In this document: in pieces, positions 44,990 through 53,606 of the stretch
Layout of the letters: the number at the start of each line of letters is the position of its first letter
Numbering within the stretch: position 1 is the stretch's first letter
Source of the DNA: JAAUTT01 sp038213375
GTDB taxonomy: Bacteria; Bacteroidota; Bacteroidia; Bacteroidales; JAAUTT01
Assembly (NCBI GenBank): GCA_038213375.1
Contig: JBBQTB010000001.1
Location: forward strand, 1-64,000
Direction: 5' to 3'
Length of the DNA: 64,000 nt
Translations under genes and position numbers: made by a program
Notes under the pieces: model-generated
Told to the model about the DNA's origin: nothing
Databases searched by the model: none
What the model saw: the letters and a program-made list of their open reading frames with translations, nothing else

Positions 44990-45157
44990 TCACTTTTTAA
45001 AAATTGTAAATCCAAGAATACCCGTTATAACCACCAAAACTAGAAAAGTGAAGAATATTATTTTAGCGATAGCAGCGGCTCCTTCAGCTATACCCGTAAA
45101 ACCAAAGATTGCAGCTATTATAGCAATTACAAAGAAAATTACAGTCCATTTTAACAT
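44990..45157 (-). CDS. DUF1328 small membrane protein
   Basis: A 55-residue protein with two hydrophobic helices. MLKWTVIFFVIAIIAAIFGF and TGIAEGAAAIAKIIFFTFLV are the DUF1328 (YtjA-like) pattern. These small inner-membrane proteins are often stress induced; function unknown. ATG 45157, TGA 44990-44992. TATTACATTATTCCA at 45238-45252, 81 bases upstream, is a weak copy of the motif seen before neighbouring genes. Confidence 0.85.
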   Translation of the reverse strand: MLKWTVIFFVIAIIAAIFGFTGIAEGAAAIAKIIFFTFLVLVVITGILGFTIFKK

Positions 45158-45480
45158 TTGCTTTATTTTTTAGTTGTGAAATTGATTTTTATTTGAGTCA
45201 TTAACTCTCCAAAGTTAAACAAGAGCTGAAGAAATCGTATTACATTATTCCAAATTAAATTTATATAATTACCATATAATAGGACAATTATCTATTATAA
45301 AAATCACTTCTAGCAGAGAAAAATTGAAGCAGAAACCATTGTATTTATCTATTATTGATTATTTTTTATCTTTTTGTTTTTTTCGGACGAAAAAATCTTA
45401 AGTACACCCTGTATGTTATGTTTTTTTAACGGATCGTTGAAAATTTATTATGCTAACACGAAACATAAGAAAATATAAAA

Positions 45481-45517
45481 GCAGGTTCTAAACCATAGAA
45501 AGTGGGTTAGAACCTGC
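45481..45517 (-). terminator. Rho-independent terminator for the DUF2383 gene
   Basis: GCAGGTTCTAA (45481-45491) pairs perfectly with TTAGAACCTGC (45507-45517). On the minus strand the stem is followed by TTTTATATTTT. It lies just past the stop of the DUF2383 gene. Confidence 0.75.
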
Positions 45518-45524
45518 AATAAAA

Positions 45525-45986
45525 TTATGAAGTAGTTACAAGTGTATCGCGCATTGATTTAACTAAGTTGTGATCAGCTTTAATTAACTCATATTGCGAG
45601 GTAATGAGCATTTTTAGTGGAGTATTCAAATCTTCAACATCATCTTTTAATGCTTTTTCATACGTTTTAAGCGCCTGATCTTCACCAAATTCGCATAAGT
45701 TTAGAATGGTTTTACGATCTTTGCCAGTAAGGGCTGTTTTGACATCCATCCATACACGGAAAAATTTTCCAGTTGTTTTTGTACTTTCCGTAGGTTTACC
45801 CCCTAATTTAATTATTTCACTTTCTAATTCGTTTTTGCATTTATTACTGGTTCTGGCAAATTGTGCAAAGAGTGTTTTCAACTCATGTTCATCAGTTTCG
45901 CTGGAGGCTGTTACATAACCTTCAATTCTGTCGTTGTTTATTTCGACAAGTGTGTTTAACACATCAATTTTTTCTTCGTTTTTCAT
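45525..45986 (-). CDS. DUF2383 / PA2169-family four-helix-bundle protein
   Basis: A 153-residue all-helical protein of the PA2169/DUF2383 ferritin-like family: VLNTLVEINNDRIEGYVTAS, FAQFARTSNKCKNELESEI, KTALTGKDRKTILNLCEFGEDQALKTYEKAL. Members are associated with envelope or nutritional stress; no reaction is known. The motif TATTACATCATTTCCAT stands 126 bases before its start. Confidence 0.88.
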   Translation of the reverse strand: MKNEEKIDVLNTLVEINNDRIEGYVTASSETDEHELKTLFAQFARTSNKCKNELESEIIKLGGKPTESTKTTGKFFRVWMDVKTALTGKDRKTILNLCEFGEDQALKTYEKALKDDVEDLNTPLKMLITSQYELIKADHNLVKSMRDTLVTTS

Positions 45987-46111
45987 ATCGTTGATTTTAA
46001 TTTAAAATTAAATTTTTGTTTTACCACAAGCTTTTGAGTAAAATGTGTAATTATTAACGATTTAAAGATATGCCTGCTTTGAAATAAAATCATTATATAT
46101 AAAACAGAAAA

Positions 46112-46128
46112 TATTACATCATTTCCAT
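46112..46128 (-). promoter_or_regulatory. Copy of the TGGAAATGATGTAA motif upstream of the DUF2383 gene
   Basis: The + strand reads TATTACATCATTTCCAT, that is ATGGAAATGATGTAATA towards the gene. It shares TTACATCATTTCCA exactly with the copy at 48287-48303. Confidence 0.5.
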
Positions 46129-46166
46129 ATACCTTCAAAATACAGGCTAATATATGCGTGGAAATT

Positions 46167-46620
46167 TCAATTAATTTCTTTGTTTATTTGAACAGAATAT
46201 TCATTGGAAATTATTTTTTTACCTTGTACAATGTCATATATCTTAGTGAATTCGGCTCCAAAATTTAATATTATGGCAGAAAAATACACCCAAGCCAGAA
46301 TGAGAATAATCGAATCAACAGCTCCATAAACAGAAACCATACTATTACTTTTAAGATAAAGACCAATAGCAAATTTTCCAATCATAAAGAAGGCAGTGAA
46401 GGCTGAACCAATAATGCCATCGCGAAGAGCGAAAGAAAATATAAAAAGGTATTTTGATGAAGTAAGTTAGTCAAACGTTTGCCAAGGATGTCAAGTAATG
46501 AATTTAAGATTTAGTTAGTGACTACATTACTGCGCCCAATTTGATGGCATTATCATCTATAAATCCATCAAAAGTCTCTTTAAATAGATGATATCCAGTC
46601 TTTTTTAATGTTATTTTCAT
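46167..46620 (-). pseudogene. Broken YihY/BrkB-family membrane protein gene
   Basis: Two pieces of one family lie in order on the minus strand. The N-terminal piece (46620-46522) reads HLFKETFDGFIDDNAIKLGA and stops at TAG. The C-terminal piece (about 46470-46167) reads RDGIIGSAFTAFFMIGKF, then AIGLYL and ILAWVYFSAIILNFGAEFTK. The central several hundred bases, most of the membrane helices, are missing. The C-terminal piece has an internal Met but would not make a working protein. Confidence 0.75.
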
Positions 46621-46671
46621 TCCATGTATATATTCCCGTAGCGGCTGATATTATCTTATAAAAAAATATTA

Positions 46672-46734
46672 GCTTCTTACCGGCAAGTAAAACTTCGAAA
46701 TGGCAAATTCAAGTAAATACTTGCGGCAAGAAGC
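46672..46734 (-). terminator. Long hairpin after the porin gene
   Basis: GCTTCTTACCGGCAAGTA (46672-46689) pairs with TACTTGCGGCAAGAAGC (46718-46734) with two irregularities. On the minus strand the stem is followed by TAATATTTTTTT. It lies 24 bases past the stop of the outer-membrane protein gene. Confidence 0.55.
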
Positions 46735-46757
46735 ATATCAAAAGCCCTTATTTGATA

Positions 46758-47396
46758 CTATAATGAAACGCCTATAGTGGCCTGATACCAAACATTTTTG
46801 TAACGAGGATTTGAAGATGTCCCATCTCCATTATTATTCGATATATCCCAACCGGCTCTTAAATTAAGTACAAAATGGCTTAGGTTAAACTGCACACCAC
46901 CCAGGAAACATAAAATGTTTTTGCGAATGTTACTGTTATCAAAATCACTCTCTTGTTGTCCGCTCAGAATGGAATTCGAAAATACATTCTTTTGCTTCAT
47001 TAAATAAGAATATTGCGGGCCGGCCTGTAAGGTAAAAAATTCACTTGGTTTCAAGGAGAATAAAATAGGTATGTCTAAATAATTGGTCGTATGGGTAAAT
47101 TCATAATTACTACCAAAAACGGAACCTTTTGCCATGAAGCCTTTTTGGGAAAATAATAATTCAGGTTGAATTCCAAAATATTTGCCGATAGGTATAGATA
47201 AAAATGCTCCTGCGGCCAAACCAATCTTACTACCTGCCTTATATTCCTGACCTTTTGTGTCATACACGTTCGATAAATTTACTCCTGCTTTCAACCCAAA
47301 CTGAAGCTTCTCGCGATTGTCCAAAATATTATCTTGCGCGTTACTTTTATTTGCAATTAAGGCAACTACTGCAATCATTAAAATTATTTTTTTCAT
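46758..47396 (-). CDS. Outer-membrane beta-barrel (porin-family) protein
   Basis: A protein of about 212 residues with a signal peptide (cut after ANKSNAQ) and an eight-strand barrel of the OmpX/PorT-like beta-barrel family: FGLKAGVNLSNVYD, GLAAGAFLSIPIGKYFGIQPELLFSQKG, LDIPILFSLKPSEFFTLQAGPQYSYLM. The ATG at 47396 is preferred over the one three codons earlier. It sits downstream of CsbD in the same direction and may share its promoter. Confidence 0.82.
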   Translation of the reverse strand: MKKIILMIAVVALIANKSNAQDNILDNREKLQFGLKAGVNLSNVYDTKGQEYKAGSKIGLAAGAFLSIPIGKYFGIQPELLFSQKGFMAKGSVFGSNYEFTHTTNYLDIPILFSLKPSEFFTLQAGPQYSYLMKQKNVFSNSILSGQQESDFDNSNIRKNILCFLGGVQFNLSHFVLNLRAGWDISNNNGDGTSSNPRYKNVWYQATIGVSL

Positions 47397-47497
47397 GATT
47401 ATCATATTAAGTTATTTAGGTATTAATTTTAGAATTTTTCACATCTTCTTAAAGTGTCATTTAACAAATTGGTTGTTAAACGGCTTTTGAAAACAGG

Positions 47498-47686
47498 TTA
47501 TTTAAGCCCTGCAATCATCTTATCAAATTCATCCTTAGATGTTCCCAGCTTTGTTTGAATTTTTCCAAGCATCTCATCTTCTTTACCTTCTTCATACATA
47601 AGGTCATTATCAGTTAAAACTGCAAATCTCTGTTTGAGTTTACCTTTTAACTCATTCCAGTTACCTTTTACTATTGATGTGTTCAT
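47498..47686 (-). CDS. CsbD-family stress protein
   Basis: A 62-residue protein: NTSIVKGNWNELKGKLKQRF is the classic CsbD start, followed by LTDNDLMYEEGKEDEMLGKIQ. CsbD proteins are general-stress induced small helical proteins of unknown activity. It lies 41 bases after the 157-residue gene upstream in one unit. Confidence 0.92.
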   Translation of the reverse strand: MNTSIVKGNWNELKGKLKQRFAVLTDNDLMYEEGKEDEMLGKIQTKLGTSKDEFDKMIAGLK

Positions 47687-47727
47687 TTTTAGAAATTTTA
47701 AATGGTGAATAAAAGTTATTAATTTAT

Positions 47728-48201
47728 TTATACTTTGCCTTTAATTTTGATAATGCTATTTTTATTTTTGGATGAAAAAGCTTTTAAATCGAAACCCAGT
47801 TCATCCATATTTTGTTTAAACTCTTTTTTGAATGATTCCCATTTTAGCATGTCATTATCCATTTTATAATTTGCCATTTTCTTTTTAAGATCTTTGTTTC
47901 TGTTTACTAACACACTTATCTCTTTATTGAATGCAGCATCCTCCTTTTCATTTACTTTCACATATTTTGTTTTCAACTCTGCCATTTTTTTTTCATTTTT
48001 GATAATTTTTTTTTCAAAGTCAATTTTAAATTGATGGTATTCCGATAAATATTCATCTGGATTTTCCATGGGTTGTTTTGCATCAGCTAACTCTTTGTGC
48101 AAATTTTCTTTGGATTTAAGAATATCTTTTTGCTGTCCGTAGGAGGTGGTAACTCCCATCAAAATTGCAATTATAGTTGTTGTTATAATGTTTTTTTTCA
48201 T
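47728..48201 (-). CDS. Secreted, highly charged helical protein of unknown function
   Basis: A 157-residue protein with a signal peptide (cut after VTTSYGQ) and a Lys/Glu-rich helical body likely to form coiled coil (about 25-130), ending SIIKIKGKV. No family is recognised. It heads a unit with csbD and the porin gene, and the motif TTTTACATCATTTCCAC lies 86 bases upstream, so it is probably co-regulated with the other small stress proteins here. Confidence 0.65.
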   Translation of the reverse strand: MKKNIITTTIIAILMGVTTSYGQQKDILKSKENLHKELADAKQPMENPDEYLSEYHQFKIDFEKKIIKNEKKMAELKTKYVKVNEKEDAAFNKEISVLVNRNKDLKKKMANYKMDNDMLKWESFKKEFKQNMDELGFDLKAFSSKNKNSIIKIKGKV

Positions 48202-48286
48202 AGTGATAAGTATTAAATGTTAATATTAAAAGCACCTCAAAGTTGCAAATCATTATGTCGATAACTATTACATGAATTTCGAATTA

Positions 48287-48303
48287 TTTTACATCATTTC
48301 CAC
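48287..48303 (-). promoter_or_regulatory. Copy of the TGGAAATGATGTAA motif upstream of the csbD unit
   Basis: The + strand reads TTTTACATCATTTCCAC, exactly the reverse complement of GTGGAAATGATGTAAAA at 53685-53701. A related word, TATTACATGAATTTCGA, lies about 20 bases to the left. Confidence 0.5.
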
Positions 48304-48327
48304 GTTGTATTTACAATGATAAGGGGA

Positions 48328-49602
48328 TTATCGTTCATCCTTCGGCTTAATAATCAACCGGAAGGATTGATCGTAGGTAATATAACTCCATATCCAGTTA
48401 ATAAAAATAAGCACTCTGTTTTTAACTCCCACTATTGAAATCAGATGCACAAACATCCATACAATCCATGCAAACAGACCTTGAAATTTAATAAAGGGTA
48501 ATTCAACAACTGCCAAATTTCTTCCAATGGTGGCCATTGTGCCCAAATCGCGATAGTGAAACTTTTCTAATGGTTTATTTTTAACTAGTCTTACTAGGTT
48601 TTTTGATAATAAAACGGCTTGCTGAATAGCTACCTGTGCAAGTTGCGGATGACCGTCAGGATAACCATCTTCTGTCATCAACGCCGTATCCCCTAATGCA
48701 TAGATGTTTGGATAACCCGTTACCAAGTTGTAACGGTCAACTAAAAGTCGCGCACTTTTTGAATAACATTCAGGGTTTAACCCTTCAATAATATTACCTT
48801 TAATGCCGGCAGTCCATATTACAATATTTGTTTGGATTTTATCAGCTGTATTGTAAAATACAGTTTTATCCTTGTAATCTTTTACTATGGAGGAGGTTAA
48901 TACAATTATCCCAAGCTTATCAAGAAATTCGGTTGCTTTTTCTGATGTTTTGTTTGACATGGATCCCAAAAGCCTTTTGTTTCCCTCAATAAGGTATATA
49001 TTTATTTTTGAACAATCTAATTCGGGAAAGTCCTTTGGTAAGATGTAATTACGCATTTCAGCAAGAGCCCCTGAGATTTCGACTCCTGAAGGCCCTCCAC
49101 CCACAACAACAATATTCATATACTGATCTCTTTCTTCCTGGTCGGACACTGATAAAGCATCTTCGAAATTCTGTAAAATGGAATTTCTAATGTCTAATGC
49201 CTCCGTAACTGATTTCATGGATTTTGCACTTTGTTCTAAGTAGTCTAAACCAAAATATGATGTTTTAGCTCCTTGTGCTAGAATGAGAATGTCGTAATGC
49301 AAAGTCCCAACAGAGCTCACTAATTCATTGTTTTGTGGATCAATTTTAATAACCTTCGCTTTACGTATATAAAAGTCAATATACTTTTGGAAAATTTTGC
49401 GCAGTGGAAACGATATGGCACTTGGTTCTATACCAGCAGAAGCCACCTGATAAAATAAGGGTTGAAATTGGTGAAAATTATTTTTATCAATAATAACCAC
49501 CTGAAAATTTGAATGCCGAAGTTTTTTGGCAAGCATTAAACCGGCAAAACCACAACCTACAATAACAATACGTTTTTTATTATTTGCTGGAATAGTAATC
49601 AT
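48328..49602 (-). CDS. Type II NADH dehydrogenase-like FAD oxidoreductase
   Basis: A flavoprotein of about 424 residues of the NDH-2 family. It has two Rossmann motifs, RIVIVGCGFAGLMLAKKL (FAD) and NIVVVGGGPSGVEISGALAE (NADH), the IWTAGIKGN segment, GDTALM near the FAD, and an amphipathic C-terminal region (about 375-410) for membrane attachment. It passes electrons from NADH to quinone without proton pumping. I use ATG 49602; the ankyrin gene upstream ends 2 bases before it, suggesting coupling. Confidence 0.88.
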   Translation of the reverse strand: MITIPANNKKRIVIVGCGFAGLMLAKKLRHSNFQVVIIDKNNFHQFQPLFYQVASAGIEPSAISFPLRKIFQKYIDFYIRKAKVIKIDPQNNELVSSVGTLHYDILILAQGAKTSYFGLDYLEQSAKSMKSVTEALDIRNSILQNFEDALSVSDQEERDQYMNIVVVGGGPSGVEISGALAEMRNYILPKDFPELDCSKINIYLIEGNKRLLGSMSNKTSEKATEFLDKLGIIVLTSSIVKDYKDKTVFYNTADKIQTNIVIWTAGIKGNIIEGLNPECYSKSARLLVDRYNLVTGYPNIYALGDTALMTEDGYPDGHPQLAQVAIQQAVLLSKNLVRLVKNKPLEKFHYRDLGTMATIGRNLAVVELPFIKFQGLFAWIVWMFVHLISIVGVKNRVLIFINWIWSYITYDQSFRLIIKPKDER

Positions 49603-49604
49603 AA

Positions 49605-50021
49605 TCAATTATTTACTTGGTTCCCCATTTTAGTTTGTAAATAATTTGATATAGAATTATTATAAGTTACATGGTAAGCAGTATTACCGTATTTATCTTC
49701 AGCAAATACGTCAGCCCTACTTTCAGCCAGGTATTTAACAATGGAAAAATGTCCATTCATGGAAGCAAACATGATGGCAGTTTTATGGTCCTTATCTTTA
49801 ATATTCAAATCAGCGCCATATTCAGTAAGATATGCAACAATGCCTATATGACCATACTTTGAAGCTTCCATTAGAGCAGTTTTACCATCATCATTTTCAA
49901 TGTTTATATCCGCACCTTTTATAAGAGCTTTTTTTACATAAATAAGCAAATTATATTTGGAGGCTATAAATAATATTTCACTAGGTTTCATAGCATTAAC
50001 AATATGTTCCAAAACAGGCAT
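49605..50021 (-). CDS. Ankyrin-repeat protein
   Basis: A 138-residue protein with about four ankyrin repeats, for example DGKTALMEASKYGHIGIVAY and HKTAIMFASMNGHFSIVKYL. No signal peptide or other domain is seen. Ankyrin repeats bind proteins. It lies directly ahead of the NDH-2 gene, so a role in assembly or regulation of that enzyme is possible but unproven. Confidence 0.85.
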   Translation of the reverse strand: MPVLEHIVNAMKPSEILFIASKYNLLIYVKKALIKGADINIENDDGKTALMEASKYGHIGIVAYLTEYGADLNIKDKDHKTAIMFASMNGHFSIVKYLAESRADVFAEDKYGNTAYHVTYNNSISNYLQTKMGNQVNN

Positions 50022-50170
50022 CCTTTTAAAAATGAATATGTTAATTTTATATTCCGGACTTTATTGTATTAACGAAGGCATTAACGGTTTTGGGGCTAGA
50101 ACTGTTTAAATTGACGTTTGTTTATTGTTTTGTTTGCCAGATATTCTTAAAAGATTTCGCAATGGAGCTT

Positions 50171-50371
50171 TTAAAGGTATGAGTAGGTTGCTATCCCACA
50201 TTCTCTGGGTGGATAGGATGTAATAAACAGAATTTCTGTATTTTCATCCAAATGACCTTGAAAATTATTTTGTTTGTTTTTTAAATTTCTTCCAGAACTT
50301 ATTTGGGCTTCAAAAAGTGGTTCTTCTGATAGTGTTCCATATGAAAAATTAGAAACGGTTTTATTTTTCAT
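50171..50371 (-). pseudogene. 5' fragment of a glycosyltransferase gene
   Basis: The 66-codon frame ends LFITSYPPRECGIATYSYL then TAA. FITSYPPRECGIATYS is the start of the GT4-type domain in a family of glycosyltransferases common in Bacteroidota, which are normally several hundred residues long. Nothing resembling the rest follows in any frame before the ankyrin gene. It overlaps the end of the AI-2E gene by 11 bases. Confidence 0.7.
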
Positions 50372-51458
50372 TTTTTTTAGTGTTTCGCTTTGTTTTTATA
50401 ACTGGCATGGTGTCTCCTAAAAGAAAACCCCAAGGTTTCAAAGGTTCGATACTATCGAATATAAGTTTTACAATTGCTAGCAGCGGTAAGGAAAGAAACA
50501 TACCTGGTATACCCCATAATGCATTGCCCACCAGTACAACTATGATAGCGAAAAGTGCATTTATTTTTACTTTTGAGGCAACTATATTCGGTACAATGTA
50601 ATGATTGTCTATTAATTGAATGAAATAATAAACGGCAAGTACATACAGTGCATACCATGAAGTCGATTTTGTTGTAATAGCCACAATCATAGGTAACAAT
50701 ACGGCAACCACCCCTCCAATGTATGGAATAACGTTTACAATTGCACCAATTACGCCCAAAAGGATAGCATACTCAATACCAAGTATTAAGAGACCGATAG
50801 AGTTTAAGGTTGCAACCAATAAAGCTTCAATGAGTAGCCCAACAAGATACTTTTGAATGAGTGTCTTGATCTGGGTAATTATTTGATTCACTTGTCCATG
50901 ATTGCTTCTATCAAAGAGTTTTCGGGTAAACTCGAAAAAAAGGGGCTGGTAATAAAGTAGAATAAAGACGTAAACTGGTATTAAAAAGGACACCATTAGC
51001 AGGCTGCCAACCGTAACAAGAGTTTTGCCTATAGCAGCTCCACTGGAATTGAGAAGTTCACCTTTGCCTTTTGTAATCCAATCCTGTATTTTTTGTGGAT
51101 TAACATCGAATTTACCCGAGAACCAGGATATAAATTCATTAACCATTTCAGAAAATTTATCAACCAGAGTTGGCCATGATTCACCAAAGCGACTTGCTTG
51201 ATTAATTAGGAGAGTAAAAATAGCCGCAATAACTAAAAATGCCAACACTAAAGTGAGGGTAATTGCAATTACCCTATTTATTCCCAGTCTTACAAAAAGC
51301 ATTTGAGCGGGATGCAATACCATGGCAATCATAATGGCAAACACAATCGGTATAAGAATTCCCTGACCAATATATAAAATTGCAAACAAGGCAATTATCC
51401 CTATTAAAAAAATAGTAACCTTTGCATAAAATGGTAACTTAAATATATCTGTGTTCAC
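50361..51458 (-). CDS. AI-2E family transporter
   Basis: A 365-residue membrane protein of the AI-2E/UPF0118 (autoinducer exporter) family with about eight helices: GQGILIPIVFAIMIAMVLHPA near the start, the PYIGGVVAVLLPMIVAI segment and IDNHYIVPNIVASKVKINALFAIIVVLVG with GIPGMFLSLPLLAI near the end. Members export small molecules or act as ion antiporters; the substrate here is unknown. It may be cotranscribed with the small-protein genes upstream. Confidence 0.9.
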   Translation of the reverse strand: MNTDIFKLPFYAKVTIFLIGIIALFAILYIGQGILIPIVFAIMIAMVLHPAQMLFVRLGINRVIAITLTLVLAFLVIAAIFTLLINQASRFGESWPTLVDKFSEMVNEFISWFSGKFDVNPQKIQDWITKGKGELLNSSGAAIGKTLVTVGSLLMVSFLIPVYVFILLYYQPLFFEFTRKLFDRSNHGQVNQIITQIKTLIQKYLVGLLIEALLVATLNSIGLLILGIEYAILLGVIGAIVNVIPYIGGVVAVLLPMIVAITTKSTSWYALYVLAVYYFIQLIDNHYIVPNIVASKVKINALFAIIVVLVGNALWGIPGMFLSLPLLAIVKLIFDSIEPLKPWGFLLGDTMPVIKTKRNTKKNEK

Positions 51459-51518
51459 AATAATATTTTATTAAGTATCAATTTGGATAAATCTTTTATT
51501 AAAACTCCATTTTTCAGT

Positions 51519-51911
51519 TTAATTCACTGATGCTTTCTTTTTGCGTAAAACATTTTGAAAAACAAATTGTCCAATTGATTTTATTGTTTCTGGATGTTGG
51601 GCAACTATTCGTGTTATTCCAAATTGCAAAAGAGAACCAAAAATATTTCTAAATATATTGCCTGATCCTCCAACCACTATTTTTTTAGAAAGATACCCTG
51701 TTCCCATTCCCATGGTAGTACCCAGTAGATTATTCATTAAATTGGGTGTTGAAGCAACATTATGAAAAGTGCTCTTTATCAGGTTTATCGGTTTAATACT
51801 CTCAACAGCAAGCAAAAATTGTTCTTTTAATAGTTGCTCTTCATGCGCTTGCTCAACTTCTAAAAGTTGAATGGCATTTTTAAGATCAGAAGTGGAGGAT
51901 ATTTTATACAT
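51519..51911 (-). CDS. Conserved hypothetical protein with glycine-rich hydrophobic segments
   Basis: A 130-residue protein. The first 40 residues are helical and charged. The rest holds moderately hydrophobic stretches (NLLGTTMGMGTGYLSKKIVVGG, IFRNIFGSLLQFGITRIVAQ) and ends in a basic RKKKASVN. It starts 5 bases after the holin-X-like gene, in a set (YtxH, holin-like, this gene) that I recognise as recurring in Bacteroidota. No function is known. Confidence 0.7.
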   Translation of the reverse strand: MYKISSTSDLKNAIQLLEVEQAHEEQLLKEQFLLAVESIKPINLIKSTFHNVASTPNLMNNLLGTTMGMGTGYLSKKIVVGGSGNIFRNIFGSLLQFGITRIVAQHPETIKSIGQFVFQNVLRKKKASVN

Positions 51912-51916
51912 AAAAT

Positions 51917-52258
51917 TTAATTAAGTAGCTTTTTAATAATATAATTACCAGAAATCGTTTTAATCCGTTTCTGCATAAACAACAAAAATATAATTACTAT
52001 GAGCAAATAAAAACCTGCTACTACAAAAAATCCAAAATATATTTTACCAAGAATTTCACCGACCCATAAAGCAAGTCCTATGTTTACAAAAATAGTTACT
52101 GTTGAAATTAGAAAAATGGTTATAGAATTAGGGATGAATGAGGAAACTACGTCCGATGTTTTGTCTAGTGCTTTAAGTTTTATTAGTTCCAGACTCGTTT
52201 TGCCATATTGAGTAGCATTCTCTAATATGTTTTCAATTAAATTTGATTTATTTTCCAT
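51917..52258 (-). CDS. Holin-X-like (DUF1469-type) small membrane protein
   Basis: A 113-residue protein with two strong membrane helices (about 44-64 and 74-96) after an amphipathic N-terminus, resembling the putative superfamily III holin-X / DUF1469 proteins. There is no phage context, so the name is structural only. It lies between the YtxH gene and the glycine-rich hypothetical gene. Confidence 0.7.
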   Translation of the reverse strand: MENKSNLIENILENATQYGKTSLELIKLKALDKTSDVVSSFIPNSITIFLISTVTIFVNIGLALWVGEILGKIYFGFFVVAGFYLLIVIIFLLFMQKRIKTISGNYIIKKLLN

Positions 52259-52371
52259 AAATTCTATTTTCTAAAAGATTACTTCATTTATTTTTTCAAA
52301 GTCTACATTTTATTTTTTATGAAGTGTAAGGTATTTACCCGATATATAGTAATGTAGTTTTAAATTATACC

Positions 52372-52406
52372 AGGTCTGTTCCGAAATTTTTATTCGGAAC
52401 AGACCT
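52372..52406 (-). terminator. Hairpin after the YtxH gene
   Basis: AGGTCTGTTCCGAA (52372-52385) pairs perfectly with TTCGGAACAGACCT (52393-52406) around a 7-base loop. The run downstream on the minus strand is AT-rich but not a pure T-tract. It lies 8 bases past the YtxH stop. Confidence 0.65.
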
Positions 52407-52413
52407 AAATTGT

Positions 52414-52710
52414 TTAAACACTTTGTGAAGCATAAGATCTGGCATTTTTTACATCTTTTTTTACTTCTTCAGATTTAGCTTCAGCTTTTTCCGCAAACTC
52501 AGATACATCTTCCTTTGCTGAATCGTATTTTTCAGAGATATTGTCTACAAACTCGTTGAATTTTTCCTTTAAGGCATCAACGTAGTCATCTCCCTTTTTT
52601 AATACTTTTTTACGGGTGTCCGAACCTTTTTCCGGAGCAAATAAAATACCTATTAATGCACCTGCGGCCAAGCCAGCAAAAATGCCTACTAATACATTAC
52701 CTGTTTTCAT
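52414..52710 (-). CDS. YtxH-domain protein
   Basis: A 98-residue protein with the YtxH pattern: one glycine-rich membrane helix (VLVGIFAGLAAGALIGILFAP), then EKGSDTRKKV and a long charged helix. YtxH proteins are general-stress membrane proteins of unknown activity. It follows the lmo0937-like gene by 35 bases. Confidence 0.92.
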   Translation of the reverse strand: MKTGNVLVGIFAGLAAGALIGILFAPEKGSDTRKKVLKKGDDYVDALKEKFNEFVDNISEKYDSAKEDVSEFAEKAEAKSEEVKKDVKNARSYASQSV

Positions 52711-52745
52711 GTTTTGATTTTTTTAAATGATTAAATACTAAATTA

Positions 52746-52901
52746 TTACGCAATTCTATTGCCCTGTATAATTCTAATAAGAATTGAAATTACTGCAATT
52801 ACAAGCAGTATGTGAATAATTGAACCTGCACTATATGCAAAAAACCCGATAGCCCAAAAGATGACTAAAATGACTGCAATTACATAAAGAAGATTTCCCA
52901 T
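52746..52901 (-). CDS. lmo0937-family small membrane protein
   Basis: A 51-residue protein with two hydrophobic helices: MGNLLYVIAVILVIFWAIGF and IIHILLVIAVISILIRIIQG, the standard lmo0937-family arrangement. ATG 52901, TAA 52746-52748. It lies in a run of small stress-type genes and probably shares a promoter with ytxH. Function unknown. Confidence 0.85.
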   Translation of the reverse strand: MGNLLYVIAVILVIFWAIGFFAYSAGSIIHILLVIAVISILIRIIQGNRIA

Positions 52902-52973
52902 GGTATTAATTTTAAAATTATTAATAAATTGATTTACTAGTGTTTATATCTACTGTGGGGGGTAGTATATTGT

Positions 52974-53549
52974 TTACATTTTTTCGCATTTCTTTTGACA
53001 CGTAATTGCACGATCAAGATGTTTCCGCAAGATCGGTAGTGTTTCCGCTGCCCAGGTTCTAATATCTATATCATTCGCGTCCTTGGATGCTTTTTCAAAT
53101 GTTGCAATCGCATCTTTATGTCCGCTTACCATCATATCACAGTATTCCTTATCAAATTTTTTTCCTGTTTTCTTACTCAAATCCTTATAAACATTCTTTA
53201 CCTTATCGGTAGGTGATGTTGGAATGGTTATTAGTTTCTTCTTTGCCAAAGCAATTAAGTTTTTCATTGATTCACTGTGAGATTTTTCTATCATTATGCC
53301 CATTTCTTTAACATCAGTCATCTGACTGTTTTGCTGAGCTAATTGTCCTAAAAGAGATTCTTTCCAATTAATCTCTGCAGCATCCACAAGAAATTGGGCA
53401 TCTTGTTTTTGATTATCTGTATTATCAAATTTGGCATCGTTGTGTTCCTCAGCTACAGCTTTAGTGTCAGCCGGTTTTTGGGAACTATTACATGACCATA
53501 TGCTAAAAATGGCTGCAATTAAAATAACACTTAAAGTTTTATTTTTCAT
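52974..53549 (-). CDS. DUF4142 lipoprotein
   Basis: A 191-residue protein with a lipobox (IWSC, Cys about residue 20) and a DUF4142 ferritin-like helical domain (about 50-185): FLVDAAEINWKESLLGQLAQ, GIMIEKSHSESMKNLIALAK, YCDMMVSGHKDAIATFEKA. DUF4142 proteins are periplasmic and often stress linked; no activity is established. A cluster of five motif copies lies 58-176 bases upstream. Confidence 0.88.
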   Translation of the reverse strand: MKNKTLSVILIAAIFSIWSCNSSQKPADTKAVAEEHNDAKFDNTDNQKQDAQFLVDAAEINWKESLLGQLAQQNSQMTDVKEMGIMIEKSHSESMKNLIALAKKKLITIPTSPTDKVKNVYKDLSKKTGKKFDKEYCDMMVSGHKDAIATFEKASKDANDIDIRTWAAETLPILRKHLDRAITCQKKCEKM

Positions 53550-53606
53550 TTTTCTGTTTTTTTGATTGATTAATGGTACAAATTTATGCTTGCTTTTATC
53601 TCAAAG

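Noticed and set aside
51917..52258. Phage holin indicating a prophage
   Set aside because: No other phage gene is present, and such two-helix proteins regularly accompany YtxH in non-phage settings.
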